A stretch of 64,000 nt of DNA from Apiosordaria backusii (lineage: Eukaryota; Ascomycota; Sordariomycetes; Sordariales; Lasiosphaeriaceae). Made by a program: the position numbers and the translations under genes. Within the stretch, counting starts at the first letter, position 1; every line of letters starts with the position of its first letter. This document shows, piece by piece, positions 22,197-31,682 of the stretch. The stretch lies in NCBI GenBank assembly GCA_030549205.1, contig JAUKTV010000014.1, forward strand, positions 930,001 to 994,000. Direction: 5' to 3'. The notes under the pieces were generated by a model that worked only from the letters and a program-made list of their open reading frames with translations, was not told the DNA's origin and did no database searches.

Positions 22197-23081
22197 ATGA
22201 AGTCCAAACGCCTGAGAGCACCAACCAGTCCTATCGAGGCTGCCAATCGCAAGACAGACGAACAGTTCATTGCTGACTATTTACAGCCTGGGTAAGCCAG
22301 CCCTTTCATTTCTTTCACACAATAATTACCCTATAATATCTTTTCAAAGTTGTTTGATCAACTCAGTTCAACATGCAACTCTTGAATCACCGTCGGGATT
22401 TTCCCGCTTTGCACACCCACTGACATGGGAATCTCAGCACCGCCAAGGAATCCTCCTGGATGACAGCCTGGACGCACCCAAAGACGGGAGCCAAGTACAA
22501 CATCAGCTTAGTCCAACCTGCGAATCTCAAAGAAGAGGACCTCGATGCTTGTTTCCAGCTCCTCGTGGAAACAAGCAAAAAAGACTATGAGACATCGGCG
22601 GGGAGATGGCACCCAGAGAGGAAACTCAAAGAGATGAGGTCCCCGAGTTGAGATATGTTCTCGTCAAGGAGGAGAAAACGGGGGAGATTCATGGGTTTAC
22701 ATCTCTGATGCCGACTTATGAAGAAGGACAACCCGTGGTTTATTGTTATGAGATTCATCTCAAGCCAATCCTTCAAGGGTATGTACACATTCTTTTCGGA
22801 GCTTGATGCCAAGACTGTCGAACTGACCCTGGCATACCAGGACTGGATTGGGAGCTTTGCTGATGAGCTTTCACACCACTGTTGTTGTGAATCTACCACC
22901 GATTACGAAGGTTATGCTCACCTGTTTCTTGTCTAACCCGCGCGGCCTGGTGTTTTACAAGAAACTCGGGTTTGAGAGGGATGACATCTCCCCTGTCCCG
23001 CGGATATTACGGGGGAAGATGATCAATCCGGACTACGTGATTATGAGCAAGAGGATACGTCCGGACCCAACTACGGAATAG
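22197..23081 (+). CDS. naa40: NAA40/NatD-type histone N-terminal acetyltransferase, one-base frame break
   Basis: Exons 22197-22291, 22438-22778 and 22841-23081. The reading frame gives MTAWTHPKTGAKYNISLVQP, then WHPERKLKEMRSP, then PELRYVLVKEEKTGEIHGFT, 'YCYEIHLKPILQG', TGLGALLMSFHTTVVVNLPP, 'VMLTCFLSNPRGLVFYKKLG' and PDYVIMSKR. This is a GNAT fold with the YEIHL and acetyl-CoA loop features of Naa40, which acetylates the N-termini of histones H4 and H2A. Between RSP and ELRY the frame shifts by one base in a CCCC run (22641-22644); five C's would keep it open. No intron fits there. Either a homopolymer consensus error or an inactivating deletion. All downstream motifs are intact, which favours an error or a very young lesion. 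Confidence 0.85.
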
Positions 23082-23558
23082 CGCCCTTGCCGAAAGCTTC
23101 CATGAACGTTTAAATAAAACCCAGGCAACGAACAATGTCCGCCAGATCTAAGCTGTTTGTCGTCCACTGTCAGCCTTACCCCTGCATGTCAACGGGCAAG
23201 CCCCGGTCTTGGCTAAACTCCGAATCCTGTCACTTGTCAGCTTCCGCCTCGAATCACCACCCAAGAGAAAGAGTTTGCCTAACAAGATCGGATGCCGATG
23301 GCATGGGGGAGCTGCCGGGGAGGCTTGCTTGCTGGGGCCACATCAGATGCCAAGGAAGGAAAGGATGAGATCTAATACCGTCTGAGGTCATCTTGTTTGA
23401 GGCGCATCACTCACCTTGTCGTGGGTGCTTTACACGTATATATGCTTTAATGTCTTCCGCCCTGAAGACACGAAGAATTTCTCTCTGTCTCCTCGTCTCA
23501 CCTCTGCCCGTGGAGCCTACACCGTACATCGAATCGACCCGTCACAACCACCATCACC
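23082..23558. other. Intergenic, no gene seen
   Basis: About 480 bp between the acetyltransferase stop and the PLAC8 gene. It probably contains the PLAC8 promoter. Nothing else was recognised. Confidence 0.6.
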
Positions 23559-24160
23559 ATGTCCGATACCCAAGAACTGAAGCAGCCCCAAGAGGGTGTC
23601 AAGGCTGTCCCAACCGACAGCAGCGAACAATGGGAGAACAAACTCATCCAATGCACCCCCTGCGGCCCCTTCTGGAAGGCCATCGCCTGTCCATGCATGA
23701 GTATGTCTCTTCTCCTCCTCCCCCAGCATCATCACTAACACACCCTCCCAGTCTACGGCGACACAGCCCAGCGCCTCCGCGACCCCAACCTCCCCGCGGA
23801 AAAGAACAACACCGATTGCACAGAATTCGCCATGAACCACGTCTTATTCTCCCTTTGCTTCATGTATGCCCACCCTCTCCACCACCCCCTCCCCGGTGCT
23901 GTATACTAATGTGAGTGTTTGCAATTGCCAGTGACATAATGAAACACCGTGCCGACATCCGCAAGCGGTACAACATCCCCGGCACGGAAACAAAAGACTG
24001 TTTAGTTTCTTGCTTCTGCTGCTCCTGCGCGTTATTGCAGCAGGATAACGAGCTGAGGATGAGGCAGGAGAAGGAGGGGATTAGGGTTGGGTATAGATCG
24101 GAGCCGGGGATGGTGATGCCTGGTGGGGGGCAGGTTCAATCGCAGCAACAACAACAGTAA
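23559..24160 (+). CDS. PLAC8-family cysteine-rich protein
   Basis: Exons 23559-23700, 23752-23863 and 23932-24160 give 160 residues. The order of features is that of PLAC8: an N-terminal WENKLIQCTPCGPFWKAIAC, 'CMIYGDTAQRLRDP', NHVLFSLCFIDIMKHRADIR with the RxxIRxRY-type segment (KRYNIPG), and 'CLVSCFCCSCALLQQDNELR'. The tail is Gln-rich. In fungi and plants these small membrane-associated proteins are linked to cell size and metal tolerance; the molecular role is unclear. Both introns lie in the hydrophobic/Cys-rich core and join in phase. Confidence 0.88.
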
Positions 24161-24679
24161 CAGCAGAGTGGGGGTGGTGCGCCTCCTCACCTGTAAGGAG
24201 ACTTGGTGGTCTGCCTCAGGAGAGGGACTTGTATTGGGTGATGTTTCTTTTGGGGTACCACCATCTTGTTATTTCTTCCAAGTTAATTGGTGATAATTGG
24301 GTTTTTTTGGTGGCTGTTGCTTTGGGAGTTAGATAGGGGAGGATACCACTGTACGCGCACGGAAAGTGAAGGATAATAAAAGGATAAGCCGTTTTTGGAA
24401 GTGCGTCGCCGTCATTGAGTCCTGGCCATTTTTGACAGGTAACCTCTGCATGAGCAAACATATATATCGCTCTGGGACTGGCGGCTGGTAAAATTATGGT
24501 GGGTGTGGTCATTTGCTAGAAGTCGCTTCGTAAGGCGCGAGTAAGAATGGTAACTCTCAGTACCACAACAGGACAATCGTTGCGCTTGATATTGTGATAT
24601 TGTGAGCGTGAGCGGAAAAAAGGGGAATGTTGGAAAGAAAAGTGGGGTCCATGATGGGACATCATGGTAAAAAGGGATC
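24161..24679. other. Intergenic before tRNA-Asn
   Basis: 3' side of the PLAC8 gene. No further gene or repeat was recognised. Confidence 0.6.
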
Positions 24680-24752
24680 TCCTCCGGGAAGGCTCGAACT
24701 TCCAACCTCCTGATTAACAGTCAGACGCGCTAGCCAATTGCGCCACAGAGGA
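24680..24752 (-). tRNA. tRNA-Asn (GTT)
   Basis: The minus strand folds as a 73-nt cloverleaf without intron. The acceptor arm pairs TCCTCTG with CGGAGGA, the D stem pairs GCGC with GCGC, the anticodon stem is TCTGA/TCAGG with loop CTGTTAA (anticodon GTT), and the T stem is GGAAG/CTTCC with loop TTCGAGC. Confidence 0.95.
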
Positions 24753-25200
24753 TTTCTGGTTGAATAGATTGAGTATTTGGGAGTCTATGTAGGTGAGAAA
24801 AATTTGGTAGCGTTTATTCTTTTGTCTTTTTCTCCCCCTGCTCCAATGAGGTACTCCCTCACATTCTGCTCGGACACGCTGGATAAAAGTCCCGGTAGTG
24901 ATACCTGATAATAGTAAAAAACTCTTCATTCTCGCTAATCCAAAACGGCAGCGCCCAATATGCTCAATATGATTGATGATGTGTGTATGTCACTCTGTAT
25001 CTCACCAGCTTCACTTTTAGTTTCTTGTTGTCACCTTTGGCTCGCCGTTTTCGCCACCCCAATCAGTCCATCCTGAGCTGCATTCAACGATTGGCGCTCC
25101 CCAAGGCCCCCCTCTCTGTGATGACTACCAAAGCGGGAGCCTCCTGTTTTTGGCTTTGACATCAGGGGCCAAGTGTGATATCCCAGAAAGTTTCGGCACT
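24753..25200. other. Intergenic, no gene seen
   Basis: About 450 bp between tRNA-Asn and the 3' end of the minus-strand membrane protein gene. Nothing was recognised. Confidence 0.6.
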
Positions 25201-27271
25201 TCAAATATATAGGCTCCCGCTATGTAGGTAGGTAGATCGAGGCTCCGTACCTTCTCTTCCGGGTGCCTCGTTGCCACTCGACCCACCAGCTGCAGAACCA
25301 GAGTTCCGTGACGATGATCCCACCAAAGTTTGAGAAGATAACCCATACACCATTGCACGCTCCCTCTCCAGCCGTTCTGTTCGGATCCTCCGGATATCCA
25401 GGCTTCTTCTGACCACACGGTAGACAAAAAGCAAAATGTAACATCCCGTAAGCGCGGTGACAGTTTCCGTAAAGTAAAAGTACATCTGGACTAGGGAGCC
25501 CACCATCAAGATGAAGGCCACTATGGCCACGGCATTAATGTAGCCTCGGGCTTCTCTCCGGGCAAAGGCGATCAGGTCGATTGGTTGGGCGTCGTGGTCT
25601 TTGATATTCAGAAGGGGCTTTTGTTTTGACTTTCGCTGCTTGGTCTGAGGAAGAATGTCTTGATTAGTCCTGGCTTTTCTGTTTCAAGAGAACACACATG
25701 CAGCAAACCTTCTTATTCGCCCAGGGTACGATAGCTCTCTCGAGCTCTACTGTGTTTACCCGCCTTGTGGGCCTGGACTTTGGGTCTTCATTTTGGGACG
25801 AAAAGCCCGTGTTCGACAGAGATCTCATGGCTATCCCGGGACTTGTGCCCAGATCAACCTCCGAGTCCGAGTCAACGGCGGATTGTGAGTTTCTTTTCAC
25901 TGCCTTGCCCAACGATTGGTCTCCTCCTGCAGCCGCTGTTTCCTTGGGATTGGGTGATGCTGGAATGCAAAAAACGTTCAGCTGGTAAGCACTTATTCAA
26001 CACAGTTAGTCACTGGGGTTTGTTTGAACTTACAAGCCTGGATTCCCAAAGCCGTCAAAGCGTAGCTGAGGAGAAGAATAACCGGCAGGACTTGGCCAAA
26101 CTTCCATTCCAAAAGTGGTCTGATATCGGTGCCCCCGTGTTCAAGCGAGTTGGCCAGGTCCGTGATTGCCAGAGCAAACCAAAATATGCAGAGAAATAGA
26201 TCATAAACGAGAGAGTTTTGCAATTCGAACAAGACATCAAATCCAATGTTGGCGAAGACCGACCTGAGAAGCCTTGCTCTTGGGATTGAATTTGCTCTCC
26301 GCTTGTTGATGGTTGTGACCAGGGAGGTGAGCCTTTTGGTGCGGCTGGCTTCAATCTTATCTTGCCTCTCATCCAGTGAGCTGGCGATATCACCTTGGGA
26401 TCCTGGATGTCTGTGCAGCTTCTTCAGAGCCGCCAAAACAAATGAACTGACCGGTTTCGGATTCGGTTCGGAATCAGAGTTGGATCCGTAGGGAGCCACA
26501 TCGGTGACAATGGACTGGTAATAGTTGGTACTTAGGACCAGCACGAGGCAAAACCAGTCCCAGAGATATTCGTAGTTGGGGCTTGTTCGCGGCCAGTTGA
26601 TGTCACAGGCCGCAAGAGCGTTGCTTTCATACTCCCATGTACTGTACTGTAACAATTTGCTGACGAGAATGCCAACAAGGCCCATTATCATCAAAGATAC
26701 GCGCGATATCCTCTGAGCCTTAGTGCTTTCCTTCAAAGGCAATCTCAGGACTGTCAGAGTAGCCAAATGCACAGTAGTGCAAAGGTAAGCCAAATTGCAG
26801 GCAACATGAAATGAGAACATGGAAATGGAACAGATCTGAGAATAGATGGCGATGATCAACCCCAATCCAGTCAGGAGCATCTGATCGTTGACCGAAAGAA
26901 TGAATGTTTGGTATCCGGAGATTTCAGGCGCTGGGGTCGATGGTGCTCCATGTCGCATGCGACTGCGCTTGAGCCACGAGAGAGCCATCTCGTCAACATG
27001 GTTGTACTGCTGCTGAGGCACGCGACGTTTGATCCATGCCAGCGTAAAGGCGATTATGGCTGCGACTGCTGGAACGATGAAGGAAAGCAAGATCTGGGTA
27101 GATGTTGGTACGTTTTCCTTTACGTCTCAATTGACAATGGTGAAGTCGAAAGGTGCTGCAGCTTACCCCGATGCCTGCGATGTCGGGATCAGTGACTTTG
27201 TCATCATCGACATAAGTGTCCCCTGAACACTCGACGCTCTTGCCGCACAACGTGATGGTGAAAGATACCAT
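25201..27271 (-). CDS. Polytopic membrane protein of unknown function
   Basis: Four exons (27271-27167, 27093-26034, 25959-25709, 25644-25201) join in phase to 619 residues. The N-terminus is a short Cys-bearing, probably extracellular segment (CGKSVECSGDTYVDDD). About eight hydrophobic segments follow, e.g. ILLSFIVPAVAAIIAFTLAW, LLTGLGLIIAIYSQI, FHVACNLAYLCTTVHLATL, VSLMIMGLVGILVSKLL, LWDWFCLVLVLSTNYY, LFLCIFWFALAITDLA, LPVILLLSYALTALG and AIVAFILMVGSLVQMYFYF. A long hydrophilic Ser-rich loop sits between the last two groups. Orphan polytopic proteins with this layout are common in moulds. I do not recognise a transporter or receptor signature. The third intron acceptor (25960) was chosen because the alternative at 25982 opens a frame that stops early. 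Confidence 0.8.
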
Positions 27272-27752
27272 GATACATCAATTCTTGAAGCAGATGGAGA
27301 GTCCCGAGTGAGACTTTAGTGCGGAGGAAGCGTTTTGGTCCATTTCAGAACAACATATTGGGCATCAGTCGCCAGCAGGGCGCGCTTCACCCAGCCTCGT
27401 GGTTGCCTATTCGGTGATACCTAGTCATGTACTCCAACCGCCCTGTGGTGTACCGCGCAAGTAGCCGTCAACTGGGGGTGTGGCCCACGCGCTGGATCGT
27501 AGAATCATGATTTGTCCATCGTTATCGTTCAAAATAATGTTAAGCTGTTGGACGACGACCAAGGCTGCTGGTAAGGACATCCATCTCACATGGTTTGTTG
27601 GTAAAAAAGTGCTTCCCAGAAGCACAGGATCCAAATGTCTCTTTTCAACTCTTAAGTCAAAAAGTCAACAAGTCAAGAAGACGGGAGAGAGAACATCAAG
27701 ATCTAGCCTCCTCCAACTCAAGCTCTAACTGCCGGATTTGCTCGCTCTACTC
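27272..27752. other. Intergenic, no gene seen
   Basis: About 480 bp between the start of the membrane protein gene and the 3' end of the small coiled-coil candidate. No gene was recognised. Confidence 0.55.
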
Positions 27753-28194
27753 TTACGACCTAGCCTCGGCCCGCTTCTTAAGGGTCTCGGCGTTGCTGGT
27801 AAGGCGCTGGATGATGCCGGTTTGAGACGTGATCCTTTCGCTCTGGTATGTACAATAGTATACAGAGAGAGAAGCTGACAGATGCCTGGAGGTCAAGAGT
27901 GGAGATGGGATCACGCAGGGACTCGAGCAGTGGGTCTCGGAAAACATGCCGAGAAGCTTGGGTCAATCAAGTCGTTCAAACAGCTGCTACATGACGTCAC
28001 CGAGTTCACGGAGAAGGAGACGTTTGGATACCGACCGTTCCGGGGTCCAGTGACTCTTGTCTTTCGGCGGCTTGCAGAGCGCCAGATCTTCGCTAGTGTG
28101 GAAGCAGATCGTGGGCGTTGCCCGGAGCCACTGTTATGTCCGTGTTAATTAACCTCGAAAGATCGGTCGGTTCTCGGCCACAGCCCCGCATCAT
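27753..28194 (-). CDS. Candidate small coiled-coil protein, ~99 residues
   Basis: Tentative four-exon model: 28194-28154, 28092-28001, 27956-27880 and 27842-27753. It joins in phase and reads SEDLALCKPPKDKSHWTPER, SVSKRLLLRELASRHVFRDP, 'LLESLRDPISTLDLQ' and 'SERITSQTGIIQRLTSNAET' before the stop. The C-terminal half is a heptad-like helix; the family is not recognised. Introns of 61, 44 and 37 nt are short, and the last could instead be a 43-nt intron with a GC donor (27885), which drops two residues. It starts about 190 bp from the divergent C2 gene. The opposite strand is also partly open (27882-28148), so coding direction needs proof. Confidence 0.42.
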
Positions 28195-28382
28195 TTTGAC
28201 GGAAGCGGCAGCGTGGTAGCGCCCAGCCCCGGAATTTCTGTCAACCACCTAATTGACCTTGCCGGTCTGCCGGTCGACCTGATTGTTTTCTTTCTGCCAA
28301 CTTCAATCGTTCAAAACATTCAGTTATCTTCAGAATTCAGTGTGCGAGTGTTGCGCAGCAAGCAACACCACCAAACTCGTCC

Positions 28383-30508
28383 ATGTCAGCTCCCGACCAG
28401 GCAACCGTCAACGCCCCACCCAAGCGCAATGGCACCACCACCTCTGCGCTCCTCGAGAAGTACGCGAAGCAGAAGGAGAGGATCAAAACGAAAACAGGAC
28501 CGCCAGGCGGTTTTGATCCCACGCCGCTGCCAGATGCTCCGCCTGGCTACACCGTGAAGTTCACCCTCTATCGAGCTTTCGACCTTCCCATTGCCGATCT
28601 GCATCTCCACTCGTCAGACCCCTTCATCCATGCGACTTTGTTGCATGCCGCGCCGACAAGGCACAAGGAAGACCCGGTCTTGACCCGACGAACTCGTACT
28701 CTTAGAAGAACCACAGAACCGGAGTGGAGGGAAGAGTGGATAGTGGCCAATGTTCCCTCGTCGGGATTTGTGCTTAAGTGCCGCTTATACGACGAGGATT
28801 GGCCAGATCATGACGATAGGCTGGGCAACGTCACCGTCAAAGTCCCATTTGTGAACGAGAACTGGGAGGGGTTTGGGCCCGAGGGCAAGATCTTCGAGGT
28901 CAAGAAGCGCTCGGGAAGCCATAGGGCCTATATCGTCCACGGCATCAGGTCGGTTTTCTGCCGGAATGTCGCCTTGACACCGCGGTTACAACTCGGTATC
29001 GAGGTTTTGGGAAAGTCGGATCCGCCCCATGCGCAGGTCTATACCGTTGGTCCAACGCACTGGGTGAAGCATTACAGTCCGATGATTGGATGGGTAACCG
29101 GTGTCAAAGTCAACAGGGACGCAGACAATGACGCGACATCCTCGATCCGCTCGAACAGCCGGCGAGCCAAGAAGTTTGAGTGCGTTCCTCTAAAATGCCC
29201 AAATACTGACAATTGTTGCTGACGACCCCCAGCTTTCAAGCGAACGAAATCCAGCTCTCCGGGCCTGTACCGCCCAAGCTATACCACCGCTACGTCGAAT
29301 TCCGCCCCATGATCGGCCGAATGTTCTCCTCGAAAGGTTTGCGCGGTCGGCTCCTAAACGCCGTCCTCCACAAACAACACCACCGCATCTACAACTTCGA
29401 CTCGAGTACCGAGTACGGCAACTTCGAACCCTGTAGCGAGGAGGCCTCTCTCCAGTTTCTCAAAATGGTTCACTTTGACGAAGGCGGTCGTATCTTCACC
29501 TATGTCATCACCCTCGACGGCTTAATGCGCTTCACCGAGACAGGCAAGGAATTCGGGATTGATCTCCTGTCAAAACACAGCATGCACAGCGACGTAGCAA
29601 CCTACATAGCCTGCTCAGGCGAGTTTTTTGTCCGGCGTCTATCCCACCCGCGCAAGTCACACCACCGTCACCACAGCCACGTCTCCTCGGGTGAATCCTC
29701 TTCTACCCAACCTCCTACCCCACCAACTCACCCCCCAAACGAACATATTGACGGCGGCCCGCCTAAATCTCCACCTCCGGCGAAACCACACCTTTATCAG
29801 CTGATCATTGACAACGACAGCGGTACTTACCGCCCTGATAAGTCCGTCCTGCCGGATTTGCAAAAGTTTCTCGAGAGGAACTTTCCGGGGATGGAGATCA
29901 AGGCAATGCACTGCGACGATAACGAGCTGAAGAAGATGAAGAAGGCGCAGTTGGAGATCAAGAAGAGGGAGGGCCCCGGGGTGAAGATGGTGCTGAACCG
30001 GAGTCCGAGTAATTCCAGTTTTAGCTCGGATGACGAGTCGAGGTTGGGGGATCTGACGAGGATTGGGGATGATGATGATGATGAAGAAGGGGGAGGGTTG
30101 GGGTTGAGGAGTAAGAAGGAGAGGGCGTTTGATCTTGTGCAGGAGCCTTCGAGGTGGAGGGAGGTTATAGGGTATCCGAAGAGGAAGGTGGAGGGGAAGG
30201 GGAAGGGGAATGTAGAGGTAGAAGAGAAGGGAAAGGGAAAGGGGAATGTAGAAGTAGAAGAGAAGGGAGAGGGGGTTGAAGAAGTTGAGGGGCATGATCA
30301 GGTGGATGGTCCTGTTGAGGCAAAAGATGGTGATGTTAATGCGGATGGTGACGTTACTAGAGATGACGGCGAGGATAAAGTAGATGGCAATCTGGAAGAA
30401 GGTCATGGCAGCAAAGAGGACGCTAGCAAGAGCGAGGGTACTGTGGATAAGGATAATGGTAATGGTAATGGCGAGACGGCAGGGCCAAGGGCTGGGGGCA
30501 AGGCGTGA
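28383..30508 (+). CDS. C2-domain protein with acidic/basic repeat tail
   Basis: Exons 28383-29179 and 29233-30508 give 690 residues. Residues ~55-180 form a C2-like beta domain (YTVKFTLYRAFDLPIADLHL, then SDPFIHATLL, TEPEWREEWIVANVPSSGFV, LKCRLYDEDWPDHDDRLGNV). A conserved central region follows (GPTHWVKHYSPMIGWVTGVK, YVEFRPMIGRMFSSKGLRGR), typical of a fungal C2 family with no assigned function. The C-terminal 200 residues are low complexity, with a DDDDDEE run and a duplicated 12-codon unit. C2 domains bind membrane phospholipids, often with calcium; here the Asp pattern (SDPF, EDWPDHDD) is partly preserved. The role is unknown. Confidence 0.85.
30190..30270 (+). repeat. 36-bp tandem duplication inside the C2 gene
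   Basis: ggggaatgtagaggtagaag at 30205 recurs with one change at 30241, a 36-bp period that keeps frame and encodes two copies of GKGNVEVEEKGK-like residues. Confidence 0.85.
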
Positions 30509-30755
30509 TACCCTGGCTTCAAAAGAGAAGGATAACGACTTAACGACACAGATATACCTGACATTTTGTTCAATTCGTGTAAGGAAGGATCAAGGAAATC
30601 GGCGTTTCGGGTTAGGGTTTATGGGAGGAAGACACTGGTCAGTTTTCATCAGGTTGGGTTAGCGAGCGTGTATGTATTTTCGTCTTAGATTTCATGTGAT
30701 TCTGTTTATTCCTCCAATCCCCCTCTTGTGCTTGTTTGCCTCCTTACGTTTCCTT

Positions 30756-31682
30756 TTACGAGGGTTCCGAGTCTGGAGGGGATACGGGGAGGGATGGTTG
30801 TTGTATCACCTCCGTCTCGGATGCTTTTGTCCCCATGCCATGGTCGAAGACTTTGGGTGATGACGGCTGTGGGCGTGGCTGTGGGTGTGATGGTGGTGGT
30901 TGTGGTAGGTCTTCTTGGCAAGCCGCCACCCCATTATTGACATGAACCTCGGAGTCAAGATCCATTTCGGAAGCTGCCAGGGCGAGGTCAATTCCACGTT
31001 GGAGGACTTGGGCGTCTAGACCACAACATTCTAACATCAGCCTTTTTGGCCCCAAACAAAGTGGGTAAAAGTAAGGTAGGGCAGGGTCGGGTAGGGTAGT
31101 GGAAGAGATGAAAGACGACTTACAAGCAGAATTCACCATCATCTTTGGTGCCTCCTCAAAGCTCACCCACAAAGCTCCGTATTCTTCGTCCGCCATCTGT
31201 GTCTCTTTTGCGAGTGGGACCTGGCTGTCCCCCGTGGCTACGTACCACAATACCACGGCTAAGGCGTTGTTCTTCTTTTGGAGGTGCTGCATGAGGGCAA
31301 TGGGCTCGGTGAGGCGGGCGGTGTTGGGGAGGAGGAGGTCGCCTGAGGGGTCGAAGCGGGCGTTTTTCAGTTCAAGTTGGGTGCGAGTTACATTGCTGGT
31401 GGGAGGGGGAGGGTTATGGGAGGGGGGCGTGCAGCGGGTGGATAGGGGGACGGGGAGTAAAGAGGCGGAACAGCCGGATTCTTCGTAGGTTTCGCGGATG
31501 GCGGTTGCTTCGAGGGGTTCGGACCAGTCTTTGCGACCGCGAGGGAGGTAGTAGGTATTGGATGCTAGCTCGTGGATGATGAGGACTTTGCGGCGGGGAA
31601 GGTCGACGGTTACGGTGCCGGAGGCGAGGTAGAAGTCGGATGAGAAAGTTATGGTGTAGGGAAGGGGTAGGGGGGTCGTCAT
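30756..31682 (-). CDS. Nudix hydrolase
   Basis: Exons 31682-31124 and 31015-30756 give 272 residues. A perfect Nudix box G-x5-E-x7-R-E-x2-E-E-x-G lies at residues 49-70 (GRKDWSEPLEATAIRETYEE, then SG), preceded by the beta strand VLIIHELASNTYYLPRG. Family members hydrolyse nucleoside diphosphates linked to another moiety with Mg2+. The intron (GTAAGT..CTAG, 31123-31016) is 108 nt, a multiple of three, and has no in-frame stop, so both the spliced (272) and unspliced (308) forms are open. Splicing is favoured because the inserted residues (SFISSTTLPDPALPYFYPLC) look like intron translation. The C-terminus is Pro/His-rich. The substrate cannot be read. Confidence 0.9.
   Translation of the reverse strand: MTTPLPLPYTITFSSDFYLASGTVTVDLPRRKVLIIHELASNTYYLPRGRKDWSEPLEATAIRETYEESGCSASLLPVPLSTRCTPPSHNPPPPTSNVTRTQLELKNARFDPSGDLLLPNTARLTEPIALMQHLQKKNNALAVVLWYVATGDSQVPLAKETQMADEEYGALWVSFEEAPKMMVNSACKSSFISSTTLPDPALPYFYPLCLGPKRLMLECCGLDAQVLQRGIDLALAASEMDLDSEVHVNNGVAACQEDLPQPPPSHPQPRPQPSSPKVFDHGMGTKASETEVIQQPSLPVSPPDSEPS

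Noticed and set aside
27882..28148. Plus-strand frame opposite the small coiled-coil candidate
   Set aside because: Plausible composition but no start context or exons; the minus-strand model joins four exons in phase, so it was preferred at low confidence.
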